A stretch of 64,000 nt of DNA from Clostridiales bacterium (GCA_030446305.1 JASUSA010000003.1:1-64000), one strand, 5' to 3'; positions 17,107 through 27,196 are shown, counted from the first letter of the stretch. Numbers and translations: made by a program. Notes: generated by a model from the letters alone, not told the origin.

Positions 17107-17135
17107 AGTATACGTTGAAATTTCAACTTTTACAA
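17107..17135 (-). promoter_or_regulatory. Sigma-A-type promoter of hup
   Basis: Minus strand: TTGTAA, 17 bases, TATACT, about 46 bp upstream of the HU start. The spacer contains a GTTGAAATTTCAAC palindrome. Confidence 0.6.
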
Positions 17136-17153
17136 GAGTTTTTCCTAAATAAT

Positions 17154-18614
17154 TCACGAATTTTCCCATTTTTTTGCTTCCTGCCAAAATCGCTCCATCA
17201 ATTCTAAATTTTCATAAGAAAGTGGCTGATTTTCAACCTTCATGGCATCTTCAACAAAATTGAAGCGACGGATGAACTTTTCGTTGGCTTCATTCAGCGC
17301 AAGTTCGGTATCGATCTTCAATAACCTTCCAACATTGGCAATAATCATCATTAAATCGCCAATTTCTTCCATTTGATGACAGTGGTCACCTTCTGAGATT
17401 GCATTTTCAAGTTCATCAACTTCTTCTTTTACTTTTTCAAATGCCTTCATGGCATCCTGCCAGTCAAATCCAACAGCTGATGCCAATTTTTGTATCTTTT
17501 GTGATCGCATCAGCGCAGGCATGCTAAACGAAACATTTGACATCGCGTGTGTTTGGGTCGTTGCTTTCTTTTCTTTATTTTTGATGGCCTGCCAATTGAC
17601 CAAGACTGCATCTGAGGTTTCCGCCGTTTCATTGCCAAACACATGCGGATGGCGCCTAATCATCTTGTCACAAACAGCTTTAATAACATCTTCAAAGCGG
17701 TAAAATCCCTCTTCTTCAGCAATGGTCGTATGAAAGACAACTTGTAGCAGTACATCCCCCAGCTCATCGACAACGGCTTGATCGTCTTCATGCTCAACAG
17801 CGTGCTTCACTTCATAGGCTTCTTCAATAAGGTATTTGGTCAAAGTTTCATGCGTTTGCTCTCGATCCCACGGGCAACCTGTTTCACTTCGCAGTTCACG
17901 CATAATGCGAATCAGTCTTGCCATGTGATTGACTTCGCCGGAGACACCCGGAATGTATAAGCTCGTCAGGTGTGTAAAGAGAGAGGCATCGCGATCCATT
18001 GCATAAAGCGGCAGCCGTTCAATACGCTCTTCACCCGGGACACCCGCCGCACAGACAACGGCTATTTCATGTTCATCATCATAGTAATCTGCTAGTTTAA
18101 TCTTTACTTCTGATGCCACTTTCTGGTCAAATATCTGCAAAACGATCAAATCTTGCCCAATATAGAGTGTTTCCGGTGCAAATGTCAAAGCATCCTGTAT
18201 TTGCAATCCCTTTACAGGATCGAGCTCAAGCGCGGTAATCATTGCATCGAGAAAACTCGTCCCGTGGATGACTTCATATGGTATCGACTGCTGCCGACAA
18301 TATGTGATGAGCATTGAAACTGTTTTTTCAGCAACATGTGCATTGCCCGGCACGGCATAGGTAACCGATTCGGTTTTCAGCTTTTCTGACAACGCTGTTA
18401 CGATTTTCTCATAAGTCTCTTCAAATGTCGCCGCCTGTTCATAACAGTCGTCAAAACTTTCATAAACCATCCCCATCGTTGTCAAATATGATACGGTTGG
18501 ATGCTCTGCCGTCCTTAAATATACTTTCCCGCCTTTTGTCAAAGCCTCGATAGCCGCTACCGTCAAATGGTTTTCACCACCTGGTCCCATGCCGACAATT
18601 GTCAATTTGCCCAT
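17154..18614 (-). CDS. mazG: MazG-family pyrophosphohydrolase with tetrapyrrole-methylase-like N-terminal domain (YabN type)
   Basis: The 486-residue protein joins two domains. Residues 1 to about 225 are a tetrapyrrole (corrin/porphyrin) methylase fold beginning with IVGMGPGGENHLT. From about 235 on is a MazG module with GCPWD at 246-250, the metal-binding EEAYE at 264-268 and ELGD at 284-287. MazG proteins hydrolyse non-canonical or stress-related nucleoside triphosphates. This fusion is the same as Bacillus YabN, and its place upstream of hup and rqcP matches. I start at the ATG 18612-18614, with AAAGGTGATGAAA upstream; another ATG six bases earlier lies too close to that site. Confidence 0.9.
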   Translation of the reverse strand: MGKLTIVGMGPGGENHLTVAAIEALTKGGKVYLRTAEHPTVSYLTTMGMVYESFDDCYEQAATFEETYEKIVTALSEKLKTESVTYAVPGNAHVAEKTVSMLITYCRQQSIPYEVIHGTSFLDAMITALELDPVKGLQIQDALTFAPETLYIGQDLIVLQIFDQKVASEVKIKLADYYDDEHEIAVVCAAGVPGEERIERLPLYAMDRDASLFTHLTSLYIPGVSGEVNHMARLIRIMRELRSETGCPWDREQTHETLTKYLIEEAYEVKHAVEHEDDQAVVDELGDVLLQVVFHTTIAEEEGFYRFEDVIKAVCDKMIRRHPHVFGNETAETSDAVLVNWQAIKNKEKKATTQTHAMSNVSFSMPALMRSQKIQKLASAVGFDWQDAMKAFEKVKEEVDELENAISEGDHCHQMEEIGDLMMIIANVGRLLKIDTELALNEANEKFIRRFNFVEDAMKVENQPLSYENLELMERFWQEAKKWENS

Positions 18615-18820
18615 TTTCATCACCTTTCCATTATCTATCGATTGCACGTCACTGCCATGGCAATGACTGTGCGAATTGTTATACGATACTCTATTTACAA
18701 TAGCATATACGCACACTCAATACCAGCCGTTTCAGCGCAATCAGCATTTTATCCGCATACAGCACATCACCGATAAATACCATTAAGTCGCCTTCCCGCC
18801 CCATTCAGTCCACCTATGTA

Positions 18821-18850
18821 AAAAGAGGTCAACATATGGTTGACCTCCAC
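18821..18850 (-). terminator. Terminator after prsA
   Basis: Minus strand: GAGGTCAAC, ATAT loop, GTTGACCTC (18825-18847), then TTTTT. It lies 20 bp beyond the foldase stop. Confidence 0.85.
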
Positions 18851-18866
18851 ATTTTTCATTATGCAA

Positions 18867-19943
18867 TTATTTTGAAGTGCCATCCGTTGAAGATGCATCG
18901 TCAGAAGCGCCTTCATCTGTTGCGGCACCGTCTGTCGCACCCTCAGCCGGTGTTTCTGCATCTGTTTTCACTTTATCCATAAACGTCTCAATTGTTGCAG
19001 CCGATTTTAGTTCATCCATTTTATTGGCATAGTATTCATCAAATAAATCAGACTTAATTTGATCTTTATACGTGTTGATAACATCTTCGCTTTCGCCGGC
19101 TGCTATCATGCTGTTAACCGTTTGAATATCATCAACTTTAATGATGTGGTACCCATAATCTGATTGAACCGGATCGCTGACTTCACCAATAGGGAGGTTA
19201 AATGCAACATCTTCAAATTCAGAAACCATCACGCCGCGTGCAAAGTAGCCCAAGCTACCCCCTTCACTCGCAGAACCGGGATCAGTCGAATACTCTTTTG
19301 CCAAATCGCCAAAATCTTCACCTGCTTTAAGTTTTTCTTCAACGAGCTGTGCTGTTAAATCGTCATCGACGAGAATATGGCTGGCAGAAACTTGTACGGC
19401 ATAGTTTTCGTACATTGCATCCAATTTATCTGAATCTGCATCAATACTTTCGTTAATCAGTCGAGAGAATTCCGCTCTGATGAGACCGCCTTCTACTTGA
19501 TCTTTCAAGAACGCGTCATCGACGCCAAGTGTTTCATACAGCGCTTTCGTATCAGGGTCCTCTGCTAGCGACGCATTGAGATCATCTAGGTTTTTCGTTG
19601 CTTCATCTTGATCAACTGTAAAACCGGTTGAAAGCACATAAGCTTTTAACAGCGAATCTTGAACCAGCATTTCAACAATGTCTTCTTTGAGAATATCACC
19701 AAATTTTACACCGTCAAATTCGCGATCGAGTACATCGTCACCATAATTTTGTTTATAGGCATTTTCATACATTTTATAGAAAATGTTATAGGTATCAAGC
19801 GTGATAACAGTGTCGTTTACAACGGCCACTGCATTCTCAGTATCAATTGCCGGACTGCCATTATCCGTGGAATTACTGGAACATCCTGCCAAAAGCATCG
19901 CTGCCACCAGCATTACTACTAATAATCTCTTCATCATTGCCAT
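18867..19943 (-). CDS. prsA: PrsA-type peptidyl-prolyl isomerase lipoprotein
   Basis: The 358-residue protein is a predicted lipoprotein: a basic start, a hydrophobic core and the lipobox LLAGC with Cys21. A parvulin (rotamase) domain lies at about 185-272, beginning VSASHILV and including EGGSLGYFARGVM. It is flanked by SurA/PrsA-like helical chaperone regions. The C-terminus is rich in Ala, Gly, Asp and Thr. It should act outside the membrane to fold exported proteins. AAGGAG lies eight bases before the first ATG, which is why I keep the MAMMKR start. Confidence 0.9.
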   Translation of the reverse strand: MAMMKRLLVVMLVAAMLLAGCSSNSTDNGSPAIDTENAVAVVNDTVITLDTYNIFYKMYENAYKQNYGDDVLDREFDGVKFGDILKEDIVEMLVQDSLLKAYVLSTGFTVDQDEATKNLDDLNASLAEDPDTKALYETLGVDDAFLKDQVEGGLIRAEFSRLINESIDADSDKLDAMYENYAVQVSASHILVDDDLTAQLVEEKLKAGEDFGDLAKEYSTDPGSASEGGSLGYFARGVMVSEFEDVAFNLPIGEVSDPVQSDYGYHIIKVDDIQTVNSMIAAGESEDVINTYKDQIKSDLFDEYYANKMDELKSAATIETFMDKVKTDAETPAEGATDGAATDEGASDDASSTDGTSK

Positions 19944-20083
19944 GTTATTATCTCCTTAATTAAATTAATACCCAGAATGCAAATGCGTTTAAAACGGCTT
20001 CTCATAGCCACATCGTTGACGCGTATGCCGCACTGCTGCCTCACAACCGCTTAGCACGGCACTCTTTCTCTATCATACACATA

Positions 20084-23000
20084 CTAACTTAAATAGTCAC
20101 TATAAAAACTATATATGCTTTCAATAAATTTTTCAAGCATTGTTAATTGTTCTTCTTTATTTCTTAATCTGTTTGTAATTTTGATTTTAATGCTCAGTGG
20201 TACCCCAGCAAAGACACTGGCCACATCGCCTTTTTCAGCCATGACTTTTGCGAGGAACAACGGACTCACCACCGCGTCTTTGTGATATTTCAGCACAAAG
20301 TGCCGATCTGCTTCTGAAACTTCATCAATTTGCATTTCCTCACAAAGATATTTGATAAAGGCGATACGCATCAAATTCACAATGGATGTCGGCACCGTAC
20401 CAAATCGATCTTCAATCTCTTCGTATAGGCCATCGCATGCCTGGCGCGAATCAAGAGCGGCAATCTTTTTGTAAATTTCAATTTTGACCTGATGGTTGCT
20501 GATATACGCTTCAGGGATATAGGCATTGGCGGCAATGTCCACTTTTGCTTCACGTCGTTCTAAAACAATCTCACCTTTTTTCCGCAGCATGCTTTCTTCC
20601 AGCAATTTTACATACAGATCATAACCAATTGCCTCCATGTGCCCATGCTGCTGTGTCCCGAGCACATTTCCCGATCCTCTTATTTCCAGATCTCTCATGG
20701 CAATTTTAAACCCGGCACCCAGCTCTGTAAATTCTTTAATGGCCCTTAATCGCTTTTCTGCAATTTCACTGAGCACTTTATTTTCCTGATAAAAAATATA
20801 GCAGTACGCCAGACGGTTGCTTCGTCCGACGCGTCCCCTGAGTTGATAGAGTTGAGAGAGGCCGTATTTGTCACCGTCATTAATGATAATTGTATTGACG
20901 TTGGCAATATCGAGGCCGGTTTCTATAATCGTCGTCGACACGAGTACGTTAAATTCGTTGTTCATAAAGTCCAGCATAATGCGCTCAAGACGATGTTCAT
21001 TCATCTGTCCATGTGCAAATTGAACTTTTGCATCAGGTACGAGTTCGGAAATTTGCGCCGCTACCTGATCAATATCCGCAATGCGGTTGTGAACGAAATA
21101 GACTTGCCCACCGCGCTCAAGCTCCCTAATAATCGCCTCGCGCATCAAATAGGCATCGTACTCGACGACATAGGTCTGAATAGGATAACGATCCTCAGGC
21201 GGATCTTCGATAACACTCATGTCGCGAATGCCGATCATGGACATATGAAGCGTTCGGGGAATTGGTGTCGCCGACAGCGACAGCACGTCTATCTGCTCTT
21301 TGAGCATCTTGATTTTTTCCTTGTGCTTCACGCCAAACCGCTGTTCTTCGTCGATAATTAAAAGGCCTAAATCTTTAAAGATGACATCATTGGAGAGCAG
21401 TCGATGCGTCCCAATGATAACGTCTACCACACCGTTTCGAATATTTTCAATAATTTTATCCTGTTCTTTTTTGGATCGAAAGCGTGAAAGCATCTCTATT
21501 TTAGCCGGATATTTTGAAAAACGCTCAACGGTATTGTTGTAATGCTGCTGCGCCAAAATGGTTGTCGGCACGAGAATAGCAACTTGCTTTGAATTCAGCA
21601 CCGCCTTAAATGCAGCGCGAAGCGCCACTTCTGTCTTGCCGTAGCCAACATCGCCGCAAAGCAAACGTTCCATCGGGTTTCCCTTCTCCATATCACTTTT
21701 AATCTCTTCAATACACTTAAGCTGGTCTCGGGTCTCCTGATAGGGAAACATACTTTCAAACTCTTGCTGCCACTCATTGTCCGGATCGAATGCATACCCT
21801 TTTCGGCTCTTTCTTGCTGCATAGAGCTCAATGAGTTCATCTGTCATGTCTTCAATGGCTTTTTTTGCACGGCTCTTCGTCTTTTTCCACTCATTGCCGC
21901 CCAGTCGATTAAGCTTCAGTTTCTCTCGATCCGTCCCCATGTACTTTTGAACGACTCCGGCACTTTCGACCGGGATATAGAGGAAGTCATCGCCTGCATA
22001 TTTAATCTTTAAAAAATCTTTTTTTGACTGATCAATCTTTAATTGCTCAACGCCTAAATATTGGCCAATCCCATGACTTTCGTGCACGATATAATCACCG
22101 ACAGAGAGCTCGGAAAAAGCTTTTATCACCTTTGCATTTGACAGCTTTTTACGCTTAATGCGCTTGCCTTCACCAAAGATTTCATGCTCTGTCATCAAAA
22201 TAGCTTTAAAGGTATCGATCATAAAGCCCTGACCGGCAGTCCCTACCAAAGCAATGGCCTGACTGCTCATGATATTGGTTTGCGATGTGCCGGTGTCTAC
22301 GATCACGTCAAAATCCCGCATCTGGTCGATAAAACGCCTCATGCGTTCGTCGTCATTAAAGACAATGCCAATATGGTATCCCTTTAGCTTCCAATTTCTG
22401 AGGTCCATTGCGAGCTGGTCAAATTTGCCGAAATACTTTGTCAATTCTCTTGATGACAGTTTGATAATCTGTTCCGGTTCAAAATACTCCAGCTTCTTGA
22501 TAAGATGTTCTGAGATAAGCAACTGTTCACGTTTTAACCGAACCATTGTCTCCGCGTATTCGAAGACGCGGCCATACTGTTCAGCCACAACTTCACCGCG
22601 CTCTAGATAATCGCTGAATTGCCGGCTGTAGGCATCAATATACTGCTTAAGCCTCAGTAAATTCTGATTGTTGCCAACCAATACGACGATTGGCGAATTT
22701 AAATAATCTAAGAGGCTGTCCGACTTTTCATAGAACAGTGAATAATAGCGGTCAATTCCCTCAACGTAGGTGCGCTCTTGGATTTGTTCCAACATCGCTT
22801 CAAGTTTTTCACGGCGATTGCGCTTTTGATTTTTCATCAAAGCGCTCAGTGTATGAATAGCCCGTTCAATGCGCGCATCATCCAAGATGAGTTCCGTACA
22901 AGGGTAGATGCGAATGGCGTTAAATTTTTCAACAGAAGTTTGTGTTTCTATATCAAATGTCCGAATCGAATCAACTTCATCGCCAAAGAGCTCAATGCGA

Positions 23001-23557
23001 TACGGCAATTCAGCTAATGTTGAAAAGATGTCGACAATACCGCCCCTTATGCTGTACTGTCCTCTGCTTTCAACGATTTCTACGCGTTCATATCCGTATG
23101 CAAAGAGTTTTGAGCGAAGTATCTCAAGTGACAGCGGACTGTCCAAATCTAAATCAATATGCTGACGCTTTAGTACTTCTTTCGGTGGATATTTATAAGC
23201 CAAATTGTTAACAGAAGCACAGACAATTTTAGGCTGTTCATCAATCATGCCAAGCAGTGTTTCAATGCGCTCGTGTGCAATGTCATGAGAATGCGCCAGT
23301 GTATCAAACCAAACCATCTCACGCGTTGTCAGCAAGCGCGAATCGGCAATATGTTCCTGAGCGGCTCGTGCTTTTTGCTCATCTTCAAACAGCAGCAGTA
23401 CATCTCTTTCAAGTTTTTGTGAAAGCCGCTGTGCAATCCACTGCATCACAAAAATATCCGTTCCATGTACAAGGATCGGATTAATGCCTTCATCTATACT
23501 CTTTTCAATTTCAATGTACTCTTTGGAATGTTCAAAGAGGTTAATCAGCTGCTGCAT
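20084..23557 (-). CDS. mfd: Transcription-repair coupling factor
   Basis: The 1,157-residue protein is Mfd, which removes stalled RNA polymerase and recruits UvrA to template-strand damage. The order of parts is a UvrB-like N-terminal module, the RNA-polymerase-interacting CarD-like domain at about 490-550 (VGDYIVHESHGIGQYLG), a RecG-type helicase with Walker A GDVGYGKTE near 637 and DEEQ near 737, the QLRGRVGRS motif, and the C-terminal TRCF domain. The ATG at 23557 is taken in preference to a GTG nine bases upstream because AGGGTGG lies between them. It starts 16 bp after pth. Confidence 0.97.
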   Translation of the reverse strand: MQQLINLFEHSKEYIEIEKSIDEGINPILVHGTDIFVMQWIAQRLSQKLERDVLLLFEDEQKARAAQEHIADSRLLTTREMVWFDTLAHSHDIAHERIETLLGMIDEQPKIVCASVNNLAYKYPPKEVLKRQHIDLDLDSPLSLEILRSKLFAYGYERVEIVESRGQYSIRGGIVDIFSTLAELPYRIELFGDEVDSIRTFDIETQTSVEKFNAIRIYPCTELILDDARIERAIHTLSALMKNQKRNRREKLEAMLEQIQERTYVEGIDRYYSLFYEKSDSLLDYLNSPIVVLVGNNQNLLRLKQYIDAYSRQFSDYLERGEVVAEQYGRVFEYAETMVRLKREQLLISEHLIKKLEYFEPEQIIKLSSRELTKYFGKFDQLAMDLRNWKLKGYHIGIVFNDDERMRRFIDQMRDFDVIVDTGTSQTNIMSSQAIALVGTAGQGFMIDTFKAILMTEHEIFGEGKRIKRKKLSNAKVIKAFSELSVGDYIVHESHGIGQYLGVEQLKIDQSKKDFLKIKYAGDDFLYIPVESAGVVQKYMGTDREKLKLNRLGGNEWKKTKSRAKKAIEDMTDELIELYAARKSRKGYAFDPDNEWQQEFESMFPYQETRDQLKCIEEIKSDMEKGNPMERLLCGDVGYGKTEVALRAAFKAVLNSKQVAILVPTTILAQQHYNNTVERFSKYPAKIEMLSRFRSKKEQDKIIENIRNGVVDVIIGTHRLLSNDVIFKDLGLLIIDEEQRFGVKHKEKIKMLKEQIDVLSLSATPIPRTLHMSMIGIRDMSVIEDPPEDRYPIQTYVVEYDAYLMREAIIRELERGGQVYFVHNRIADIDQVAAQISELVPDAKVQFAHGQMNEHRLERIMLDFMNNEFNVLVSTTIIETGLDIANVNTIIINDGDKYGLSQLYQLRGRVGRSNRLAYCYIFYQENKVLSEIAEKRLRAIKEFTELGAGFKIAMRDLEIRGSGNVLGTQQHGHMEAIGYDLYVKLLEESMLRKKGEIVLERREAKVDIAANAYIPEAYISNHQVKIEIYKKIAALDSRQACDGLYEEIEDRFGTVPTSIVNLMRIAFIKYLCEEMQIDEVSEADRHFVLKYHKDAVVSPLFLAKVMAEKGDVASVFAGVPLSIKIKITNRLRNKEEQLTMLEKFIESIYSFYSDYLS

Positions 23558-23573
23558 AAGTGCCACCCTTATA

Positions 23574-24131
23574 TTAACCGTTAAACTGATTCATAGCGCC
23601 GTCAATATTGCCGCCGACGATCATTGCAACCGCTTTACCTGCGCGTTCAAGCGTCAGTGCCATTTCGGCCCATTCATCTTTACTGAAGCGGTTGAGCACA
23701 AAATCTCTTAAATCACCTCTGACGGGACTGCCAATGCCAATGCGTATTCTCGGAAACCCATCCGTTTGCAGAAGATAAATGATGTTGCGCATGCCGTTAT
23801 GCGTGCCTGCACTGCCTTTTTTACGAATTCTAAGCTTGCCAAATACCGTATCAATGTCATCGTAGAGCACAATGAGTTTTGTTTCGTCCACTTTATAAAA
23901 GTGCATGACGTCACGTACGGATTCGCCGCTGAGATTCATAAAAGTTTGAGGTTTGACCAAAACGACCTTTTCAGATCCAATATAGCCTTCCCCAATAAGC
24001 GCTTTAAATTTAATTTTATCTACTTTAATGCCGTGTGTTTCCGCTAGCTGATCTAATAGCTCAAACCCGACGTTATGCCTGGTGCCTGCGTACTTTTTCC
24101 CCGGATTTCCTAAACCAACAATAATGTACAT
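23574..24131 (-). CDS. pth: Peptidyl-tRNA hydrolase
   Basis: This 185-residue enzyme recycles tRNA from peptidyl-tRNA released by stalled ribosomes. It begins with the classic GLGNPGKKYAGTRHNVGF (6-23), in which His19 is catalytic. FMNLSGESV (about 64-72) and DDIDTVFGKLRIRKKGSAGTHNG follow. It lies between prs and mfd on the same strand, the arrangement found in many Firmicutes. Confidence 0.96.
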   Translation of the reverse strand: MYIIVGLGNPGKKYAGTRHNVGFELLDQLAETHGIKVDKIKFKALIGEGYIGSEKVVLVKPQTFMNLSGESVRDVMHFYKVDETKLIVLYDDIDTVFGKLRIRKKGSAGTHNGMRNIIYLLQTDGFPRIRIGIGSPVRGDLRDFVLNRFSKDEWAEMALTLERAGKAVAMIVGGNIDGAMNQFNG

Positions 24132-24194
24132 GCATTTCTCCTTTTTTAAGCAACATCCATTATATCATAAAAAGCGTTTTTGCACATTAAAAAG

Positions 24195-24230
24195 CAAAAC
24201 AGTACGTTTTCTCGAAACGTACTGTTCATT
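24195..24230 (-). terminator. Terminator after prs
   Basis: Minus strand: ACAGTACGTTT, five-base loop, AAACGTACTGT (24199-24225), then TTTTGCTTTT. It separates prs from pth. Confidence 0.85.
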
Positions 24231-24245
24231 ATTTCCCGCTAAGGC

Positions 24246-25199
24246 TTAATCAAAGAGTTTGCTGACAGAATCATTGTTGAATATTCTGCGAATGGATTCT
24301 GCAAATATCGGTGCAACTGACAGCGTCGTAATATTGTCCAGTGCACGCATCTCATCAGACAGATCGATGGTATCCAGTACGACGAGCTCTTTAATAATGG
24401 ATTCCTTAATGCGCGTCAGTGCCGGGCCTGAAAAGACACCGTGCGTACAGCATGCGTAGACATCTTTCGCCCCGAGATCTCTCAGTGCTTTGGCCGCATT
24501 GACAATGGTTCCCGCCGTATCAATCATATCGTCAATCAGAATGACGTTTTTATCTTTAATATCGCCAATAATATTCATAATTTCAGAAACATTGGCCATT
24601 GGTCTGCGCTTGTCAACAATGGCAATAGGTGCACCCAGCTTGTAAGAAAAATCTCTCGTACGCGTCACACTGCCAAGATCCGGTGAAACGACGACAAGGT
24701 CTTCAATATTGAGGCTTTTAAAATATTCTGCCAAGATTGGCACGCCAATCAAATGATCAAGTGGAATATCAAAATAACCTTGAATTTGTGAGGCATGAAG
24801 ATCCATTGTCAATACGCGGTCAGCACCAGCAGCCGTAATGAGATTCGCCACCAGCTTTGCTGAAATCGGGTCTCTCGCCTTTGCTTTTCTGTCTTGCCGC
24901 GCATAGCCATAATACGGCACAACTGCTGTTATACGTCCGGCCGATGCACGTTTTAGTGCATCAATGGTAATCAAGAGCTCCATTAGATAGTCGTTGACAT
25001 GTGGTATCGAAAAAGATTGAACGACAAAGACGTCGACACCTCTTACGGTTTCATTGATGTTGACGGAAATCTCGCCGTCGCTAAAAGTCTTTACCACGCT
25101 GTCTCCCAAAGGAATGCCCAGCTCACCGCAAATCGCTTTCGCGAGGTCTTGGTTCGCATTGCCTGAAAAGACCTTTATCCTTTTCCCCTTTGTATGCAT
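24246..25199 (-). CDS. prs: Ribose-phosphate pyrophosphokinase
   Basis: This 317-residue enzyme makes PRPP from ribose 5-phosphate and ATP. It has KTFSDGEI near the start, the RQDRKAKARDPISAKLVANL flexible-loop region (about 100-119), the DLHASQIQGYFDIP motif and the PRPP-binding stretch LIDDMIDTAGTI. It begins 15 bp after glmU, as in Bacillus glmU-prs. Two other PRPP-related genes, purR and pyrE, are also in the window. Confidence 0.97.
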   Translation of the reverse strand: MHTKGKRIKVFSGNANQDLAKAICGELGIPLGDSVVKTFSDGEISVNINETVRGVDVFVVQSFSIPHVNDYLMELLITIDALKRASAGRITAVVPYYGYARQDRKAKARDPISAKLVANLITAAGADRVLTMDLHASQIQGYFDIPLDHLIGVPILAEYFKSLNIEDLVVVSPDLGSVTRTRDFSYKLGAPIAIVDKRRPMANVSEIMNIIGDIKDKNVILIDDMIDTAGTIVNAAKALRDLGAKDVYACCTHGVFSGPALTRIKESIIKELVVLDTIDLSDEMRALDNITTLSVAPIFAESIRRIFNNDSVSKLFD

Positions 25200-25214
25200 T
25201 ACTGCCTCCTACAA

Positions 25215-26579
25215 TTATTTTTGATATTTTGAAGACCAATTGGTCTTGTTTTCCTGTCTCGCACGTGCAATCGCCAAGCTCTCCGGCGGAACGTCTTTTG
25301 TAATCGTCGATCCGGCTGCAATATAGGCGCCATCGCCAATGGTCACAGGGGAAATCAAGTTGGTATTGCATCCGATAAACGAATCGTCACCAACAGTCGA
25401 GATATGTTTATGACTGCCGTCATAATTGACAAAGACCACACCACATCCAATATTGACGCGTTTGCCCACAACGCCGTCTCCCACATAGGTTAGGTGAGAT
25501 ATTTTCGTATCATCGCCGATCGTGCTATTTTTGACTTCTACAAAATCACCAATTTTAACAGACTTTCCGACTTTGGACTTTGGCCTCAAGTATGCGTAAG
25601 GTCCGATATTAGACGAATCGCCAACTTCGGCTTCAATCAGCGTCGAGTGTTTGACCGAGACACAATTGCCAATTTTCGTATCCGTCATATCTGCATTTGG
25701 GCCAATGATGCAATCTTCTCCGATTACTGTTTGTCCCTTTAAAACGGTTCCCGGATAAATTGTGGTATCCATGCCAATCACAACGGATTTGCCAATCATT
25801 GTCGCCGCGGGATTGACAATCGTTACACCATTCATCTGATGCTTCCTTATAATAGCATCTTGCAAATAGTGCTCTGCCTGTGCGAGCTGAACACGGTCGT
25901 TAACACCCATGAGCGAATCCGGCCGATCGGAAACATAGGCGCCGATACCCATGCCGCGTCCAGAAAGGTATTCAAAAACATCGGTCAGATAGTATTCGCC
26001 TTGTGCATTTTCATTTTTCAGCGCTTCAAGACCTTCACTTAATGCCGATGCTTTAAACAGGCAAATGCCTGAATTAATTTCATTAATCAGCTGTTCTGTA
26101 TCATTCGCCTCTTTTTGCTCAACAATGCGATAAAAAGTGCCTTCGTCATTGCGAACGATCCTTCCATAGCCAGTTGGATCAGGCAGTACAGCTGAAATCA
26201 GTGAAGCGGCAAAATCGTTGCCACTATGGTAAGCGACAAAAGCATTGAGCGTTTCAATGTCAATTAGCGGTGTATCGCCATAAAGCACGAGCACATCGCC
26301 GCTGCCGAAATAGGTGGCAGCCATTTTCACGGCATGACCTGTCCCCAATTGTTCTGCCTGAACAGCCCACTTTACGTTTTTCTGCTCAAGCAGCGGCATT
26401 AGCTGTTCACGTTCATGACCAATGATGCAAATTGTGTCTTTGCTATTGAGCTGCTGTGCCAAGTCAATGACGTGCTCAAGCATTGGCGTCCCACACACTG
26501 CGTGGAGCACTTTATGCTTTTTCGACTTCATGCGTTTGCCATGACCTGCTGCCAAGATTAGCGTTACCAATTCATTCAT
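25215..26579 (-). CDS. glmU: Bifunctional UDP-GlcNAc pyrophosphorylase/glucosamine-1-phosphate acetyltransferase
   Basis: The 454-residue enzyme carries out the last two steps to UDP-GlcNAc, the cell-wall precursor. The N-terminal uridylyltransferase begins LAAGHGKRMKSKKHKVLHAV, with QAEQLGTGHAV and YGDTPL further on. From about residue 250 the hexapeptide repeats form the left-handed beta-helix acetyltransferase, with SHLTYVGD and GCGVVFVNYDG. The start at 26579 has AGGAGAAGCGG upstream; an in-frame start 51 bp earlier adds residues unlike the family. Confidence 0.96.
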   Translation of the reverse strand: MNELVTLILAAGHGKRMKSKKHKVLHAVCGTPMLEHVIDLAQQLNSKDTICIIGHEREQLMPLLEQKNVKWAVQAEQLGTGHAVKMAATYFGSGDVLVLYGDTPLIDIETLNAFVAYHSGNDFAASLISAVLPDPTGYGRIVRNDEGTFYRIVEQKEANDTEQLINEINSGICLFKASALSEGLEALKNENAQGEYYLTDVFEYLSGRGMGIGAYVSDRPDSLMGVNDRVQLAQAEHYLQDAIIRKHQMNGVTIVNPAATMIGKSVVIGMDTTIYPGTVLKGQTVIGEDCIIGPNADMTDTKIGNCVSVKHSTLIEAEVGDSSNIGPYAYLRPKSKVGKSVKIGDFVEVKNSTIGDDTKISHLTYVGDGVVGKRVNIGCGVVFVNYDGSHKHISTVGDDSFIGCNTNLISPVTIGDGAYIAAGSTITKDVPPESLAIARARQENKTNWSSKYQK

Positions 26580-26756
26580 CCGCTTCTCCTTATCATTTGT
26601 TTTACCATCGAAGATTATATCACTTTTCACAAAAAAAACAAACCAAATTCGCTGTTTTTACTTAGTATATTGTATAAAATATTCATAACATGATGATAAT
26701 TGCCGGGCTCTTTTCCATTTGAATCCATTACATCGCTTACAGGTTTTCACCCATTG

Positions 26757-26785
26757 AAAAAGGCTGTTCTCAATTGAGATCAGCC
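26757..26785 (-). terminator. Terminator after spoVG
   Basis: Minus strand: GGCTG-A-TCTCAATTGAGA-A-CAGCC followed by TTTTT. A second inverted repeat with arms GTTTCAAC/GTTGAAAC (26804-26832) lies closer to the spoVG stop but has no T run. Confidence 0.7.
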
Positions 26786-26840
26786 CCAGGATTAATTACC
26801 GTTGTTTCAACCCATTTGAAATGTGTTGAAACCGTTTTGC

Positions 26841-27131
26841 TTACCCTTCATAGTATTCGTCTTCTTCAACGCCGGACGCTTTTGCCTTTTCATACTCGGC
26901 AAAGATAATGTCCTGAATCATCGTCCTCGTCTCTTGATTAATTGGATGTGCGATGTCCCGATAGTCTGATTCCCCAACCTTCCGACTCGGCATGGCGACA
27001 AATAAACCGTTTTGACCTTCAATGACTTTAATGTCGTGAACGACGAAAGCATCATCAAATGTCAAAGAAACAACGGCTTTCATTTTCCCCTCTTCCCTCA
27101 GCTTGCGAATTCTTACATCCGTAATATTCAT
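26841..27131 (-). CDS. spoVG: SpoVG-family RNA/DNA-binding regulator
   Basis: This 96-residue protein is SpoVG, with [10 protein letters not shown] at the start, [21 protein letters not shown] in the middle and the acidic tail typical of the family. SpoVG binds nucleic acid and affects septation, virulence or sporulation genes depending on species. Two adjacent ATG codons follow GGGGGAAATT; I take the second, which matches the usual N-terminus. A perfect sigma-H promoter lies at 27168-27196, so the gene is probably induced on entry to stationary phase. Confidence 0.95.
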   Translation of the reverse strand: MNITDVRIRKLREEGKMKAVVSLTFDDAFVVHDIKVIEGQNGLFVAMPSRKVGESDYRDIAHPINQETRTMIQDIIFAEYEKAKASGVEEDEYYEG

Positions 27132-27167
27132 CATAATTTCCCCCCTACTTATGCTGTGTACTAATTA

Positions 27168-27196
27168 ATATTCGCTGTTTTTATTAAAAATCCTTC
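27168..27196 (-). promoter_or_regulatory. Sigma-H (Spo0H) promoter of spoVG
   Basis: Minus strand: GAAGGATTT, 11 bases, AGCGAATAT. This fits the Bacillus sigma-H consensus RnAGGAwww-N11/12-RnnGAATww at every defined position. The start codon is 37 bp downstream. B. subtilis spoVG is the classical sigma-H target. Confidence 0.85.

Noticed and set aside
18767-18961. 64-residue minus-strand frame at the end of prsA
   Set aside because: It overlaps the prsA 3' end and its terminator hairpin; no ribosome site.
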